A stretch of DNA of 64,000 bases from Nocardioides cavernae (GCF_013410035.1 NZ_JACCBW010000001.1:1426001-1490000), one strand, 5' to 3'. Positions 28,957 to 37,419 are shown, counted from the first letter of the stretch. Program-made: numbers and translations. The notes: a model not told the origin generated them from the letters alone.

Positions 28957-30219
28957 ATGTGGCGCCACCGTTCGCGGGCGCGTGAGGGCTGGCGCGACAC
29001 CGTCGTCGAGCAGGGTCTGGTCTTCCCCGTCACGACGATGCCCGACGGCTCCGAGCTGCCGTACTGGAACGAGGACGCCTGGTACGAGGTGACGATGGAG
29101 GAGGTGGAGGCCCTCGAGGCCGCCACCGAGGAGCTGTGGGCGATGTGCCTGCAGGCGGTCACCCACATGGCGACGTCGATGACCGACGAGCGGCTCGGGC
29201 TGCCGCCGGGGTCGCTGGGCGTCGTGCGCCGCTCGATCGAGGCCGGCGACCCGGCCCTCTACGCCCGCTTCGACCTGGCGTACGGCGCGGACGGGTCGAT
29301 CAAGATGCTCGAGATCAACGGCGACACCCCGACCGGCCTCGTCGAGACCGGGATCATCCAGTGGAACTGGATGGAGGACGTGATGCCGGAGATGGACCAG
29401 TGGAACTCCGTCCACGACCGTCTCGTCGCGGGATGGCGCAAGCTCCGCCGCTCCGGCCACTTCGACGGCGACCGGATGCACTTCCTCTACGACCTCGGTG
29501 AGGAGGACTCCTACGACGGCGGCGAGATGGAGATGACCGTTCACTACCTGATGGACACCGCCGTCCAGGCCGGGTGGATGGCCCTCGCCCACCCGATGGC
29601 GGAGGTCGGGTGGAACCCCGACACCCGCGACTACCGTGACGTCCACGACGAGCCGCTGCGCAACGCGTTCAAGCTGTACGCCTGGGAGGAGATGCTCGCC
29701 GAGCCGTTCGGTCGGTACGTGGTCGACCAGCAGGAGTCGCGCCCGACGAGGTGGATCGAGCCCGCCTGGAAGGCGCTGCTCAGCACCAAGGCCCTCCTGC
29801 CCGTGCTGTGGGAGCTCTTCCCGCGCCACCGCCTGCTGCTGCCGGCGTACTTCGACGAGCCGCGCGACCTCGAGCGCTGGGTGGCCAAGCCGCTCCACGG
29901 GCGCGAGGGCGACAACATCCGCATCCACCTCGACGACCTGGTCGAGGACGTCGTCATGCCCGGCGGCTACGGCGCGGAGGGCTGGGTCTACCAGGGCTAC
30001 ACCGACCTGCCGAGCTTCGAGGGCAACCGCGTCGTGCTCGGGTCGTGGATCGTCGACGGCGAGGCCGCCGGGATGATCGTGCGCGAGTCCGACAACCTCG
30101 TCACCGACTACTTCTCGCGCGTCGTCCCCCACGTGATCAGCGACGGGCTGGCGCCGTCCGAGGCGCAGGTCGCGCAGTGGCTGGCCGAGCGGGTCGGGCC
30201 GGACGCCCCCAGCCTCTAG
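28957..30219 (+). CDS. Glutathionylspermidine synthase-like ATP-grasp ligase (YgiC/YjfC type)
   Basis: The 420-residue protein matches the C-terminal synthetase domain of GspS and the stand-alone YgiC/YjfC family, which form amide bonds using ATP. Family motifs are AYGADGSIKMLEINGDTPTGL (core KMLEINGDTP, about 118), a metal/ATP-binding KPLHGREGDNI (about 310) and GSWIVDGEAAGMIVRESDN near the end. The separate amidase domain of full GspS is absent. Actinobacteria lack glutathione, so the substrate is likely another thiol, polyamine or peptide. The stop TAG shares the palindrome CTAG (30216-30219) with the stop of the facing beta-helix gene. It follows DUF350 by 18 bases. Confidence 0.88.
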   Translation: MWRHRSRAREGWRDTVVEQGLVFPVTTMPDGSELPYWNEDAWYEVTMEEVEALEAATEELWAMCLQAVTHMATSMTDERLGLPPGSLGVVRRSIEAGDPALYARFDLAYGADGSIKMLEINGDTPTGLVETGIIQWNWMEDVMPEMDQWNSVHDRLVAGWRKLRRSGHFDGDRMHFLYDLGEEDSYDGGEMEMTVHYLMDTAVQAGWMALAHPMAEVGWNPDTRDYRDVHDEPLRNAFKLYAWEEMLAEPFGRYVVDQQESRPTRWIEPAWKALLSTKALLPVLWELFPRHRLLLPAYFDEPRDLERWVAKPLHGREGDNIRIHLDDLVEDVVMPGGYGAEGWVYQGYTDLPSFEGNRVVLGSWIVDGEAAGMIVRESDNLVTDYFSRVVPHVISDGLAPSEAQVAQWLAERVGPDAPSL

Positions 30220-31247
30220 CGCACCACCGAGTCGGTGACCGTACGGCCCGCGCCGAGGAAGAAGATCCCCGGGATCGTCTCGAAGCCGTCGCTCGGGTTG
30301 TCGACGAGCTCGGAGCCGCGGATGGTGAGCGTGCCGCTGCGGTCGTTGGACACGAAGAAGATCGCGCCGCCGCCCTCGCGGGCTCGGTTGCCGGTGAGCG
30401 TGGAGTCCTCGAGGACGAGGTGGATGTCGTCGCCGTCCATGTAGATCGCGCCACCGGAGCCGCCGCCTGGCGTGCCGGGGCGGGCGGGGTTGGCGCCGCG
30501 GCCCACCGCACGGTTGCCGGTGAAGGTCGAGCCGGTGACCCGCCACGAGACACCGATGCTGCTCAGCGCCGACCCGTTGCTGCACCGACCACCGGTGAAG
30601 CTCGAGCGGCGGACGACGACGGGACGGTCGGCGTACTGGTCGAACACCCGCACGGCGGCCCCGCCGACGTCGGGGCCCGTACGAGCGCAGCGGTTGTCGA
30701 CGAAGTGCGAGTCGACGATCCTCAGCCGGCCACCGCGGGCGAAGATCGCGCCTCCGCCCCCACCGCCCTCGTCGGACCCGACGGCCTCCGCGGACGCGTT
30801 GCCGCGCGCGAGGCGCATCCGCTTCACGACCAGCAGCGGCTCGGCCTGGTCGTTGCAGTGCGACGTCGTCCAGACCTGGGCCCTGTCGCACGTGTTCATG
30901 TAGAGGATGCGGCGCTGCCCCCGGCCGTCGAGCGTCACCGTGCCACCGCCGTCGAGGACCACCTTCGCCGAGGTGTTGACGACCTTGGCGGTCCGCTTCA
31001 TCGCGATCGTCACCGGGTCCGGCCCGCAGTCGAAGGCGATCACCCCGCCCCGCGCCACCGCGCGCACGACCGCGCGGGAGGTGCACGACGCGGGGGTGCC
31101 GGTGCCGACGACCGTGTCGGCGCGCTGGACCCGCGGAGCCGCGTCACGCGCGGCCTCCGGCGCCGGCGACGGCCCCGCGGCCGCCGGAGCGGCCGACGCC
31201 ACCACGGCTGCGACGAGCGCAGCGGCGACGGCGCCGGCCCGCGTCAC
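30216..31247 (-). CDS. Secreted right-handed beta-helix repeat protein
   Basis: This 343-residue protein has a signal peptide (residues 1-25, AAPAAAG end) and a parallel beta-helix built from repeats such as GGGGAIFARGG, GSGGAIYMDGDD and GGGAIFFVSND. These resemble chlamydial Pmp-type GGAI motifs. Conserved Cys residues early in the mature protein could form disulfides. The GTG at 31247 overlaps the stop of the glutathione peroxidase gene (GTGA), so a secreted structural protein is translationally coupled to a cytoplasmic redox enzyme, which is odd. No catalytic residues of polysaccharide lyases are evident. A surface or adhesion role is a guess. Confidence 0.75.
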   Translation of the reverse strand: MTRAGAVAAALVAAVVASAAPAAAGPSPAPEAARDAAPRVQRADTVVGTGTPASCTSRAVVRAVARGGVIAFDCGPDPVTIAMKRTAKVVNTSAKVVLDGGGTVTLDGRGQRRILYMNTCDRAQVWTTSHCNDQAEPLLVVKRMRLARGNASAEAVGSDEGGGGGGAIFARGGRLRIVDSHFVDNRCARTGPDVGGAAVRVFDQYADRPVVVRRSSFTGGRCSNGSALSSIGVSWRVTGSTFTGNRAVGRGANPARPGTPGGGSGGAIYMDGDDIHLVLEDSTLTGNRAREGGGAIFFVSNDRSGTLTIRGSELVDNPSDGFETIPGIFFLGAGRTVTDSVVR

Positions 31248-31726
31248 GACCGGATCGCCTTCTCGATGTCGCCCGAGAGCTTCTCCGGCTCGGTCTGCGG
31301 TGCGTAGCGGTCGATGACCGTGCCGTCGCGGCCGACGAGGAACTTGGTGAAGTTCCACTTGATCTTGCTGCCGAGCAGGCCGCCCTTGGAGTCCTTGAGC
31401 CACTGGAAGAGCGGGTGCGCGTCGTCGCCGTTGACGTCGACCTTGGAGAAGAGGGGGAACGTGACGCCGAAGTTGCGCTCGCAGAAGTCGGAGATCTCAG
31501 CCTCGTCGCCCGGCTCCTGCCCGCCGAACTGGTCGCACGGGAACCCGAGCACGACCAGGCCCTCGTCGGCGTAGGTGTCCTGGAGCTGCTGGAGGCCCTT
31601 GTACTGCCCGGTGAACCCGCACTGCGAGGCGGTGTTCACGACGAGGACGACCTTGCCGTCGTAGGCGGAGAGGTCGGTGTCGGTCCCGTCGATCGCCTTC
31701 GCCGAGAAGTCGGAGAGAGTAGTCAT
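31244..31726 (-). CDS. Glutathione peroxidase-family (Cys-type) thiol peroxidase
   Basis: The 160-residue enzyme reduces hydroperoxides. The peroxidatic Cys36 lies in NTASQCGFTGQ, the catalytic Gln in FPCDQFGGQEPG and the Trp/Asn in KWNFTKFLV, completing the GPx tetrad. A resolving Cys is possible in DFCERNFGV. Bacterial Cys-type GPx use thioredoxin or mycothiol-linked reductants rather than glutathione. The ATG at 31726 overlaps the nitroreductase stop (ATGA), and its own stop overlaps the beta-helix gene. All three genes are on the minus strand and are probably transcribed together from the leaderless promoter before the nitroreductase. Confidence 0.92.
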   Translation of the reverse strand: MTTLSDFSAKAIDGTDTDLSAYDGKVVLVVNTASQCGFTGQYKGLQQLQDTYADEGLVVLGFPCDQFGGQEPGDEAEISDFCERNFGVTFPLFSKVDVNGDDAHPLFQWLKDSKGGLLGSKIKWNFTKFLVGRDGTVIDRYAPQTEPEKLSGDIEKAIRS

Positions 31727-32370
31727 GCTCCCGAGTCTGCCACCACGCCCGCACCCCGCGACTCCCCGAACGCGCCGTCGAAGACCCACTCCGAGAGTGG
31801 CCGGCGCACCCGGTCGCGGTGGTCGCGCGCAGCGGTGCGCTCGTCGACCTCGGCGGGGTCCCCGGGAGCACCGATCGCGATGCCCGTGAGCAGCTGGTGC
31901 GTGGGCGGCACGCGCAGCGCGGCCGCGAGCGCGTCGTGGTCGAAGCCGGCGAACTGGTGGGCCAGCAGGCCCATCGCCGTGGCCTGCAGGGTGAGGTGGG
32001 CCGCCGCCTGACCGACGTCGTGGAGCGCGTAGTCGCTGTACGCCGGTGCGTCCGGCTCGTCGCCCGTCCGCATGTGGGCGGCGGTGAGGAAGACGACGGA
32101 GGCGCGCGGGACCCAGCCGGAGTTGCCGCGGCTCAGCGTCGCGACGAGGCGCTCGTGGTTGGCCGTGCCGGGGCGGCACACGAAGAACATCCACGGCTGG
32201 CTGTTGCCCGCGCTCGGCGCCCACTGGGCGGCGTGCAGCAGGGTCGTCACCTCGTCGTCGGAGAGCCGGTGCGCGGGGTCGTACACGCTCGCGCTCCAGC
32301 GCGACCGCATGGGCTCGGCGAGCCCCTCGGCCTCCGGCTGCGGCGCTTGCGGGCGGGAGTCGGACGGCAC
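31723..32370 (-). CDS. Nitroreductase-family FMN oxidoreductase
   Basis: The 215-residue protein belongs to the nitroreductase superfamily, which uses FMN and NAD(P)H. The N-terminal half holds AAQWAPSAGNSQPWMFFVC, whose APSAGNSQPW core is the FMN phosphate-binding signature. The middle has LHDVGQAAAHLTLQATAMGLLAHQFAGFD, the usual helix packing against FMN. The GTG at 32370 follows a CATACT -10-like hexamer by six bases. It is the first of three overlapping genes with gpx and the beta-helix protein. The substrate is unknown; the group includes quinone, nitroaromatic and dehalogenating enzymes. Confidence 0.85.
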   Translation of the reverse strand: MPSDSRPQAPQPEAEGLAEPMRSRWSASVYDPAHRLSDDEVTTLLHAAQWAPSAGNSQPWMFFVCRPGTANHERLVATLSRGNSGWVPRASVVFLTAAHMRTGDEPDAPAYSDYALHDVGQAAAHLTLQATAMGLLAHQFAGFDHDALAAALRVPPTHQLLTGIAIGAPGDPAEVDERTAARDHRDRVRRPLSEWVFDGAFGESRGAGVVADSGA

Positions 32371-32376
32371 CCGGCG

Positions 32377-32382
32377 AGTATG
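32377..32382 (-). promoter_or_regulatory. -10-like element CATACT before the nitroreductase gene
   Basis: On the minus strand CATACT ends six bases before the GTG at 32370. It matches TANNNT at five of the six positions if read as CATACT for TATACT. Confidence 0.35.
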
Positions 32383-32390
32383 ACGCCCGC

Positions 32391-32699
32391 TCACGCGTCG
32401 AGCGCGTCGAGGTCGCGCAGCGCCGACTCCCAGCGCTCGCGACGCTCGGCGTCGGTCTGCTCCCACCACGCGGTCCCGCGCTCGCCGAGGCCGACCTTGG
32501 CCAGCTGCGTGCGGTGCCGCGTCGCCCGCAGCTCGGCGTCCGACGTGGCCGTACGCACACCGGACCGGCCGCGGCCCAGGTGCGACTTCAGTCGCTCGAG
32601 GGCGTCGGCCGGGATCGCCGGGTCGGTACGCCGCCAGCGACGGCCGTCGACCACCAGCCACTTCTCCTCGTCGCTCGCGCTGTCGCTCGGCTCTGCCAT
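32391..32699 (-). CDS. Conserved actinobacterial small protein of unknown function
   Basis: This 102-residue soluble, charged protein carries WLVVDGRRWRRTDPAIP (about 14-30), followed by a helix ERLKSHLGRGRSGVR and a Trp-containing C-terminal helix ERGTAWWEQTDAERRERW. Similar small proteins occur in many actinobacteria, sometimes wrongly named as biopolymer transporter Tol. No enzymatic motif is visible. The ATG at 32699 was chosen; an in-frame start at 32720 would add seven residues and run into the acdS promoter. It lies 20 bases upstream of the nitroreductase gene and is divergent from acdS. Confidence 0.6.
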   Translation of the reverse strand: MAEPSDSASDEEKWLVVDGRRWRRTDPAIPADALERLKSHLGRGRSGVRTATSDAELRATRHRTQLAKVGLGERGTAWWEQTDAERRERWESALRDLDALDA

Positions 32700-32713
32700 G
32701 CACCCAGTGTCGC

Positions 32714-32749
32714 TTGACACTGGTCACCTCGCGATGTGCAATATATCGC
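32714..32749 (+). promoter_or_regulatory. acdS promoter with operator-like dyad
   Basis: TTGACA (32714-32719) is a consensus -35. The -10 lies in the A/T-rich CAATATAT (32739-32746). A dyad GCGAT (32731-32735) / ATCGC (32745-32749) spans the -10, as expected for a repressor site. No regulator gene is adjacent. Confidence 0.5.
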
Positions 32750-32771
32750 AACCACCACCCCAGGAGATCCC

Positions 32772-33809
32772 GTGATCCTCGAGCAGTTCGAGCGCTACCC
32801 GCTCACCTTCGGCCCCTCGCCCCTCCAGCACCTGAAGCGGCTCACCGCGCACCTCGCCGACCTCGGCGGCGGCGCCCAGGTGTGGGCCAAGCGCGAGGAC
32901 GTCAGCAGCGGACTGGCCTACGGCGGCAACAAGGTCCGCAAGCTCGAGTACATCGTCCCGGACGCGCTCGCCTCGGGCGCCGACACGCTCGTCTCCATCG
33001 GCGGCTTCCAGTCCAACCACACCCGCCAGGTCGCCGCGGTCGCCGCGCACCTGGGCATGAGGTGCCGGCTCGTGCAGGAGAAGTGGGTGCCGTGGGACGA
33101 CCCCACCAACACCCAGGTCGGCAACATCCTGCTGAGCCGGATGATGGGCGCCGACTCGCGCCTCGACCCGGCCGGCTTCGACATCGGCATCCGCGACTCG
33201 TGGAAGGACGCGCTCCGCGAGGTCGAGGAGGCCGGCGGCACGCCGTACGCCATCCCGGCCGGTGCCAGCGAGCACCGCCTCGGCGGCCTCGGCTTCGCCA
33301 ACTGGGCCTTCGAGGTCGCCGAGCAGGAGAAGTCCCTCGGCATCACCTTCGACACGATCGTCGTCTGCACGGTCACCGGCTCCACCCACGCCGGGATGAT
33401 CGCCGGCTTCGCCGCCCTCGAGGACCTCACCGGCGTGCGCCGCCGCGTGATCGGCATCGACGCCAGCGCCACGATCGACAAGACCCGCGACCAGGTCGAG
33501 CGCATCGCGCGCCACACCGCCGACCTCATCGAGCTCGGACGCGAGCTGCGCGACGACGAGATCACGGTCCTCGAGGGGTGGGCGGGCGAGCTCTACGGCC
33601 TGCCGGTCGAGTCCACGATGGAGGCCATGGCCCTCGGTGCCCAGCTCGAGGCGATGATCACCGACCCCGTCTACGAGGGGAAGTCGCTCGCCGGCCTGAT
33701 CGACCTGGTGACGTCCGCCGACATCCCCCGCGACTCCCACGTGCTCTACGCCCACCTCGGTGGCCAGCCGGCGATCAACGCCTACCACTCCCTGTGGCCC
33801 GCGCAGTGA
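32772..33809 (+). CDS. acdS: 1-aminocyclopropane-1-carboxylate deaminase
   Basis: AcdS opens the ring of ACC, the plant ethylene precursor, giving 2-oxobutyrate and ammonia, and uses PLP. The 345-residue protein matches the family along its length. PLP Lys54 lies in [10 protein letters not shown] and substrate/PLP residues in [15 protein letters not shown]. The residues that separate true ACC deaminases from D-cysteine desulfhydrases are present: Glu in DPVYEGKS and Leu in YAHLGGQPA. The GTG at 32772 follows CAGGAGA. Its TGA overlaps the GTG start of the AceE-like gene, so the two are coupled. The trait is typical of plant-associated bacteria. Confidence 0.95.
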   Translation: MILEQFERYPLTFGPSPLQHLKRLTAHLADLGGGAQVWAKREDVSSGLAYGGNKVRKLEYIVPDALASGADTLVSIGGFQSNHTRQVAAVAAHLGMRCRLVQEKWVPWDDPTNTQVGNILLSRMMGADSRLDPAGFDIGIRDSWKDALREVEEAGGTPYAIPAGASEHRLGGLGFANWAFEVAEQEKSLGITFDTIVVCTVTGSTHAGMIAGFAALEDLTGVRRRVIGIDASATIDKTRDQVERIARHTADLIELGRELRDDEITVLEGWAGELYGLPVESTMEAMALGAQLEAMITDPVYEGKSLAGLIDLVTSADIPRDSHVLYAHLGGQPAINAYHSLWPAQ

Positions 33810-36127
33810 GCCCGGACCCGGCGACGTTGCGCGAGGTCGCCCGCCGGGTGCTGTGGCTCTCCGCCGCGATCGTCGACGCCGCCAACCGCGGCCGACCCAA
33901 CAGCAGCGGCGTCAAGGTCGGTGGCCACCAGTCGTCGTCGGCCTCGATGGTCGACGTCATGGTGGCGCTCTGGTTCCACTCGCTGCGCCACACCGACCGC
34001 GTCTCGGTGAAGCCGCACGCCTCGCCGGTCCTCCACGCGATCAACTACCTCCTCGGCGACCTCGACGAGTCCTACCTGACGACCCTGCGGGCGAGGGGCG
34101 GCCTCCAGAGCTACCCCAGCCGGCTCAAGGACCCTGACACGGTGGACTTCTCGACCGGCTCGGTCGGCATCGGGGCGACGGCCGCGCTGTGGGCCGCGAT
34201 CGCGCACCGCTACACCCGCTCGCACTTCGCCGAGACGCCCGAGGCCGGCCGGTTCGTCAGCCTGCTCGGGGACGCCGAGCTCGACGAGGGCGCGATCTGG
34301 GAGGCCGTGGCGGACCCGCAGGTCGCCTCGCTCGGCGAGCTCCTGTGGGTCGTCGACCTCAACCGGCAGTCGCTGGACCGCGTCGTCCCCGACATCCAGA
34401 TCGACCGGCTCCGGGGCATGTTCACCGCAGCCGGCTGGCAGGTCGTCACCTTGAAGTGGGGACGCTTCGTGTCCGGGCTCTTCGAGCGGCCGGGCGGCGC
34501 TGACCTGCGCCGCCGGCTGGAGGAGATGCCCAACGAGGAGTACCAGCGGATGCTCCGCGTGCCCGAGGACGAGGTCGCCGGCCGCGTCCTGGCCGGCTCC
34601 CCCTCACCGGAGCTGCGCGACCTGGTCACCGCCCTGCCGGCACGCGACCTCGCCGCCGCCGTGCGCGACCTCGGCGGGCACGACCTGCCGCTGCTCGTCG
34701 ACACCTTCGACGACGTCGACGACCACCGGCCCACCGTCGTGCTCGCCTACACGATCAAGGGCCGCGGCCTCGCCACCGAGGGACACCCCAACAACCACTC
34801 GGCGCTGCTGACCGAGCACCAGATGGAGCTGCTCGCCGCGGCGTGCGGCGTCGACGCGGACGACCCGTGGGCGACGTTCGAGCCCGGTACGGCGGCGGCC
34901 GACCTCTGCGCCCGGCGCGCCGAGTCGCTGCGCCGACCGGCTCCGACCCCGCAGCAGCCCCTCGAGGTGCCGGCGTCGCTCGGCCGCCCGCACCGCAAGC
35001 CCGTCTCGACCCAGGCGGCGCTCGGGCGGCTGCTGTCCGACCTGCCCCGCGACGCGCCCGGGCTCGCCGCCCGCCTCGTCACCTGCAGCCCCGACGTCGC
35101 GTCCTCGACCAACCTCGGCGGGTGGATCAACAAGACCGGCGTATGGTCGGTCAAGGAGCGTCGCGACTGGTTCGCCGACGACCGCGAGCGCGTGCTGCGA
35201 TGGTCCGAGAGCGAGTCCGGGCAGCACATCGAGCTCGGCATCGCCGAGGTCAACCTCGTCGGACTGCTCGGCGAGCTCGGCACGACCTGGTCGCGCTGGG
35301 GCCAGCGCCTCGTCCCGGTCGCCACCATCTACGACCCCTTCGTCAGCCGCGCGCTCGAGCCCTGGTCGTACGGCATCTACGCCGGCGGCCAGTCGATCCT
35401 CGTCGGCACGCCCTCGGGCGTCACGCTGGCGCCGGAGGGCGGGGCCCACCAGTCGATCACCACGCCGTCGATCGGGCTCGAGCAGCCGGGCTGCGTGGCC
35501 TGGGAGCCGGCCTTCGCGCAGGACCTCGAGTGGACCTTCCTCCACGCCGCCGCGCAGGTGGGCGTCCCCGGGGGCACGTCGGCGTACTTCCGCCTCTCCA
35601 CCCGTCCCCTGGACCCGACCCTCGCCGCCCTGCCGGGGGACCCGGCATTGCTCGAGCGACGCCGACGGCAGGCGGTCGCCGGCGGCTACCGCCTGTCCAC
35701 TCATGCGGCCTTCGACGACGAGGTGACCCTCGTGGGCGTCGGCGCCCTCATGCCCGAGGTGGTCGAGGCCGCCCGCGTGCTCGGGGAGCAGGGCGTGACC
35801 GCGGGCGTCGTGTGCCTGACCAGCCCGGACCTCGTCTTCCGGTCCTTCCAGCAGCGCGGACGTCGCGCGCCCTCCTCGGGTGGCGACGCGCTGGCGGGCA
35901 GCATCGTCGACGAGCTGTTCCCCGAGCGCGCCCCGGCGCCGCTCGTGACCGTCCAGGACGGTCACCCCCACACGCTGGCGTTCCTCGCCGCGGTCCGGGG
36001 GGACCGGGTGCGCTGCCTCGGGGTGAGCGAGTTCGGCCAGTCCAGCGACCTCGCGTCGGCGTACGAGCTGCACGGCATCGACGTGGCCTCGATCGTCGAC
36101 GCCGCCCTCGGCCTCACCGGCCGGTAG
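33806..36127 (+). CDS. AceE-like transketolase / 2-oxo-acid dehydrogenase E1 component
   Basis: The 773-residue protein has the homodimeric pyruvate dehydrogenase E1 (AceE) order: an N-terminal TPP domain, a pyrimidine-binding domain and a transketolase C-terminal domain. TPP/Mg contacts are [12 protein letters not shown] (about 152, a variant of GDGEMDE) and [11 protein letters not shown]. AceE-like features include [30 protein letters not shown] and [16 protein letters not shown]. It is shorter than AceE (about 900). GTGA overlap with acdS strongly suggests a joint role, perhaps oxidation of the 2-oxobutyrate made by AcdS towards propionyl-CoA. No E2 or E3 gene is nearby. The substrate is inferred. 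Confidence 0.85.
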   Translation: MSPDPATLREVARRVLWLSAAIVDAANRGRPNSSGVKVGGHQSSSASMVDVMVALWFHSLRHTDRVSVKPHASPVLHAINYLLGDLDESYLTTLRARGGLQSYPSRLKDPDTVDFSTGSVGIGATAALWAAIAHRYTRSHFAETPEAGRFVSLLGDAELDEGAIWEAVADPQVASLGELLWVVDLNRQSLDRVVPDIQIDRLRGMFTAAGWQVVTLKWGRFVSGLFERPGGADLRRRLEEMPNEEYQRMLRVPEDEVAGRVLAGSPSPELRDLVTALPARDLAAAVRDLGGHDLPLLVDTFDDVDDHRPTVVLAYTIKGRGLATEGHPNNHSALLTEHQMELLAAACGVDADDPWATFEPGTAAADLCARRAESLRRPAPTPQQPLEVPASLGRPHRKPVSTQAALGRLLSDLPRDAPGLAARLVTCSPDVASSTNLGGWINKTGVWSVKERRDWFADDRERVLRWSESESGQHIELGIAEVNLVGLLGELGTTWSRWGQRLVPVATIYDPFVSRALEPWSYGIYAGGQSILVGTPSGVTLAPEGGAHQSITTPSIGLEQPGCVAWEPAFAQDLEWTFLHAAAQVGVPGGTSAYFRLSTRPLDPTLAALPGDPALLERRRRQAVAGGYRLSTHAAFDDEVTLVGVGALMPEVVEAARVLGEQGVTAGVVCLTSPDLVFRSFQQRGRRAPSSGGDALAGSIVDELFPERAPAPLVTVQDGHPHTLAFLAAVRGDRVRCLGVSEFGQSSDLASAYELHGIDVASIVDAALGLTGR

Positions 36128-36359
36128 GCGGGTCGGCGGGCCGCACCAGCGCGGCGGCGATCCACGACTGCGTCATCAGCACCTCGACCCCCGACCCGGT
36201 CGAGTACGACTCCACGCGGGCCACCCACGCCTCCCAGCCCCGGCGATCGGAGCGCCGCCACGCGAGCAGGACGCCCGGGGCCGGGGCGGACCACCGGCCG
36301 GTCAGGTCCACCCAGACGTGGAACGGCGGCTGGCGCGGCACCGGCCGATGATAGAACAC
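36114..36359 (-). CDS. Small conserved protein with a LexA box over its start
   Basis: This 81-residue protein begins VFYHRPVPRQPPFHVWVDL and has a compact beta-rich layout with GVLLAWRRSD and ARVESYSTGSGVEV, recalling small conserved actinobacterial proteins of unknown function. The GTG at 36359 was chosen because homologous-looking proteins start at this FYHRPVP block; the longer frame would extend into the tRNA-Leu terminator. Its last 14 bases overlap the end of the convergent AceE-like gene. The start codon lies inside an SOS box (36352-36367), which suggests DNA-damage control. Function is unknown. Confidence 0.6.
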   Translation of the reverse strand: MFYHRPVPRQPPFHVWVDLTGRWSAPAPGVLLAWRRSDRRGWEAWVARVESYSTGSGVEVLMTQSWIAAALVRPADPPTGR

Positions 36360-36367
36360 CTGTTCGA
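36352..36367 (-). promoter_or_regulatory. LexA (SOS) box overlapping a start codon
   Basis: TAGAACACCTGTTCGA (plus strand) matches the actinobacterial LexA consensus TCGAAC-N4-GTTCGA at 11 of 12 specified positions. It covers the GTG at 36359 of the small gene. LexA bound here would block initiation or early elongation. Confidence 0.6.
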
Positions 36368-36389
36368 ATGACGCGCCGCGGGAACGACG

Positions 36390-36419
36390 AAGGCCCCGGG
36401 TCCGGGGACCCAGGGCCTT
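36390..36419 (-). terminator. Hairpin terminator of tRNA-Leu
   Basis: AAGGCCC (36390-36396) pairs with GGGCCTT (36413-36419), and GGGTCC (36398-36403) with GGACCC (36406-36411). The hairpin lies 13 bases past the tRNA 3' end on the minus strand. Confidence 0.65.
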
Positions 36420-36432
36420 GTCACACGTACGT

Positions 36433-36515
36433 GCGCGAGGGGGGAGTTGAACCCCCACGTCCTTTCGGACACACGGACCTGAACCGTGCGCGTCTGCCTA
36501 TTCCGCCACTCGCGC
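36433..36515 (-). tRNA. tRNA-Leu (anticodon CAG)
   Basis: The 83-base class II tRNA has acceptor stem GCGCGAG/CTCGCGC, a D-arm with GGCAGACGC, an anticodon stem-loop CACGG-TTCAGGT-CCGTG with anticodon CAG, a variable arm around TGTCCGAAAGGACG, and a T-arm GGGGGTTCAACTCCCCC. No CCA is encoded. It reads CTG codons. Its position before fhaA matches the conserved actinobacterial order. Confidence 0.95.
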
Positions 36516-36699
36516 GAGAAGCGGGCTCAGGCTACCCCAACGCCCACCGACGCTCCCAATCGGCCGTACGGCGGGGCGGCACCGTCGCGCGCGGGCGCCC
36601 GGCCGGTACGCTCGCAGGCACCGGCCGGGCGGTGTGTGAAGCCTGCCCACCACGACGATGCGACCCGATCCCAGTCCCAGCGCGACGAGAGGAGGCCCG

Positions 36700-37419
36700 A
36701 TGCCGAACCCCCTGCAACGCTTCGAGCAGCGGCTCGAGTCGGTCATCTCAGGGGTCTTCGCCCGGGCCTTCCGCAGTGCCGTGCAGCCCGTCGAGATCGC
36801 GGCGGCGCTCCAGCGCGAGTGCGACAACAACGCGCAGGTGCTCAGCCGCCAGCGCCGCCTGGTCCCCAACGACTTCCACGTCGAGCTGTCCGCCACCGAC
36901 CTCGAGCGCATCGTCGGCCTCGGCCGTGCCCTCGAGCAGGACCTCGTCGACCAGCTGCAGGACCACGCCGACGCCCAGGGCTACGTCTTCACCGGACCGA
37001 TCTCGATCGCGTTCGAGTCGGCCGACGACCTGACCACCGGCCGCTTCCGGATCCGCAGCAAGGCGCAGGCCAGCGTCACCGACAACGACATGCGCACCCG
37101 TACGCGCTCCTCGCACGCCACCCTCGAGGTCAACGGCACGCGCCACCCGCTGCGCCCGCCGGGCCTCGTCGTCGGTCGCGGCACCGAGGCGGACCTGCGG
37201 ATCAACGACCCCGGCGTGAGCCGGCGCCACCTCGAGCTCGAGGTGAGCATCGACGGCGTCGAGGCGGTCGACCTCGGCTCCACCAACGGGATCATGGTCG
37301 ACGGCTCCAAGGTGGCGCGCGCCCGGCTGCGCGACGGCTCCACGATCCGCATCGGCCACACCGACATGACGGTCCGCATCGACGGCGGCCGCGACGAGGC
37401 CGGGGGCTGGAATGTCTGA
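36700..37419 (+). CDS. fhaA: FhaA, FHA-domain protein (DUF3662)
   Basis: FhaA is a phosphothreonine-binding adaptor of the PknA/PknB cell-wall network. The 239-residue protein has the N-terminal DUF3662 domain (about 1-115; FEQRLESVISGVFARAFRSAVQP, core GVFARAFRSAVQP) and a C-terminal FHA domain (about 150-235; LVVGRGTEADLRINDPGVSRRHLEL with GR, SRRH and STNG). It lacks the long proline-rich linker of the mycobacterial protein. The ATG at 36700 follows GAGAGGAGG. It is the first of seven genes in the operon; fhaB overlaps its end by eight bases. Confidence 0.92.
   Translation: MPNPLQRFEQRLESVISGVFARAFRSAVQPVEIAAALQRECDNNAQVLSRQRRLVPNDFHVELSATDLERIVGLGRALEQDLVDQLQDHADAQGYVFTGPISIAFESADDLTTGRFRIRSKAQASVTDNDMRTRTRSSHATLEVNGTRHPLRPPGLVVGRGTEADLRINDPGVSRRHLELEVSIDGVEAVDLGSTNGIMVDGSKVARARLRDGSTIRIGHTDMTVRIDGGRDEAGGWNV

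Noticed and set aside
27472..30219. The ATP-grasp operon as an anti-phage defence system
   Set aside because: No nuclease, sensor or other defence partner is present; the linkage only fits known membrane-associated ATP-grasp neighbourhoods.
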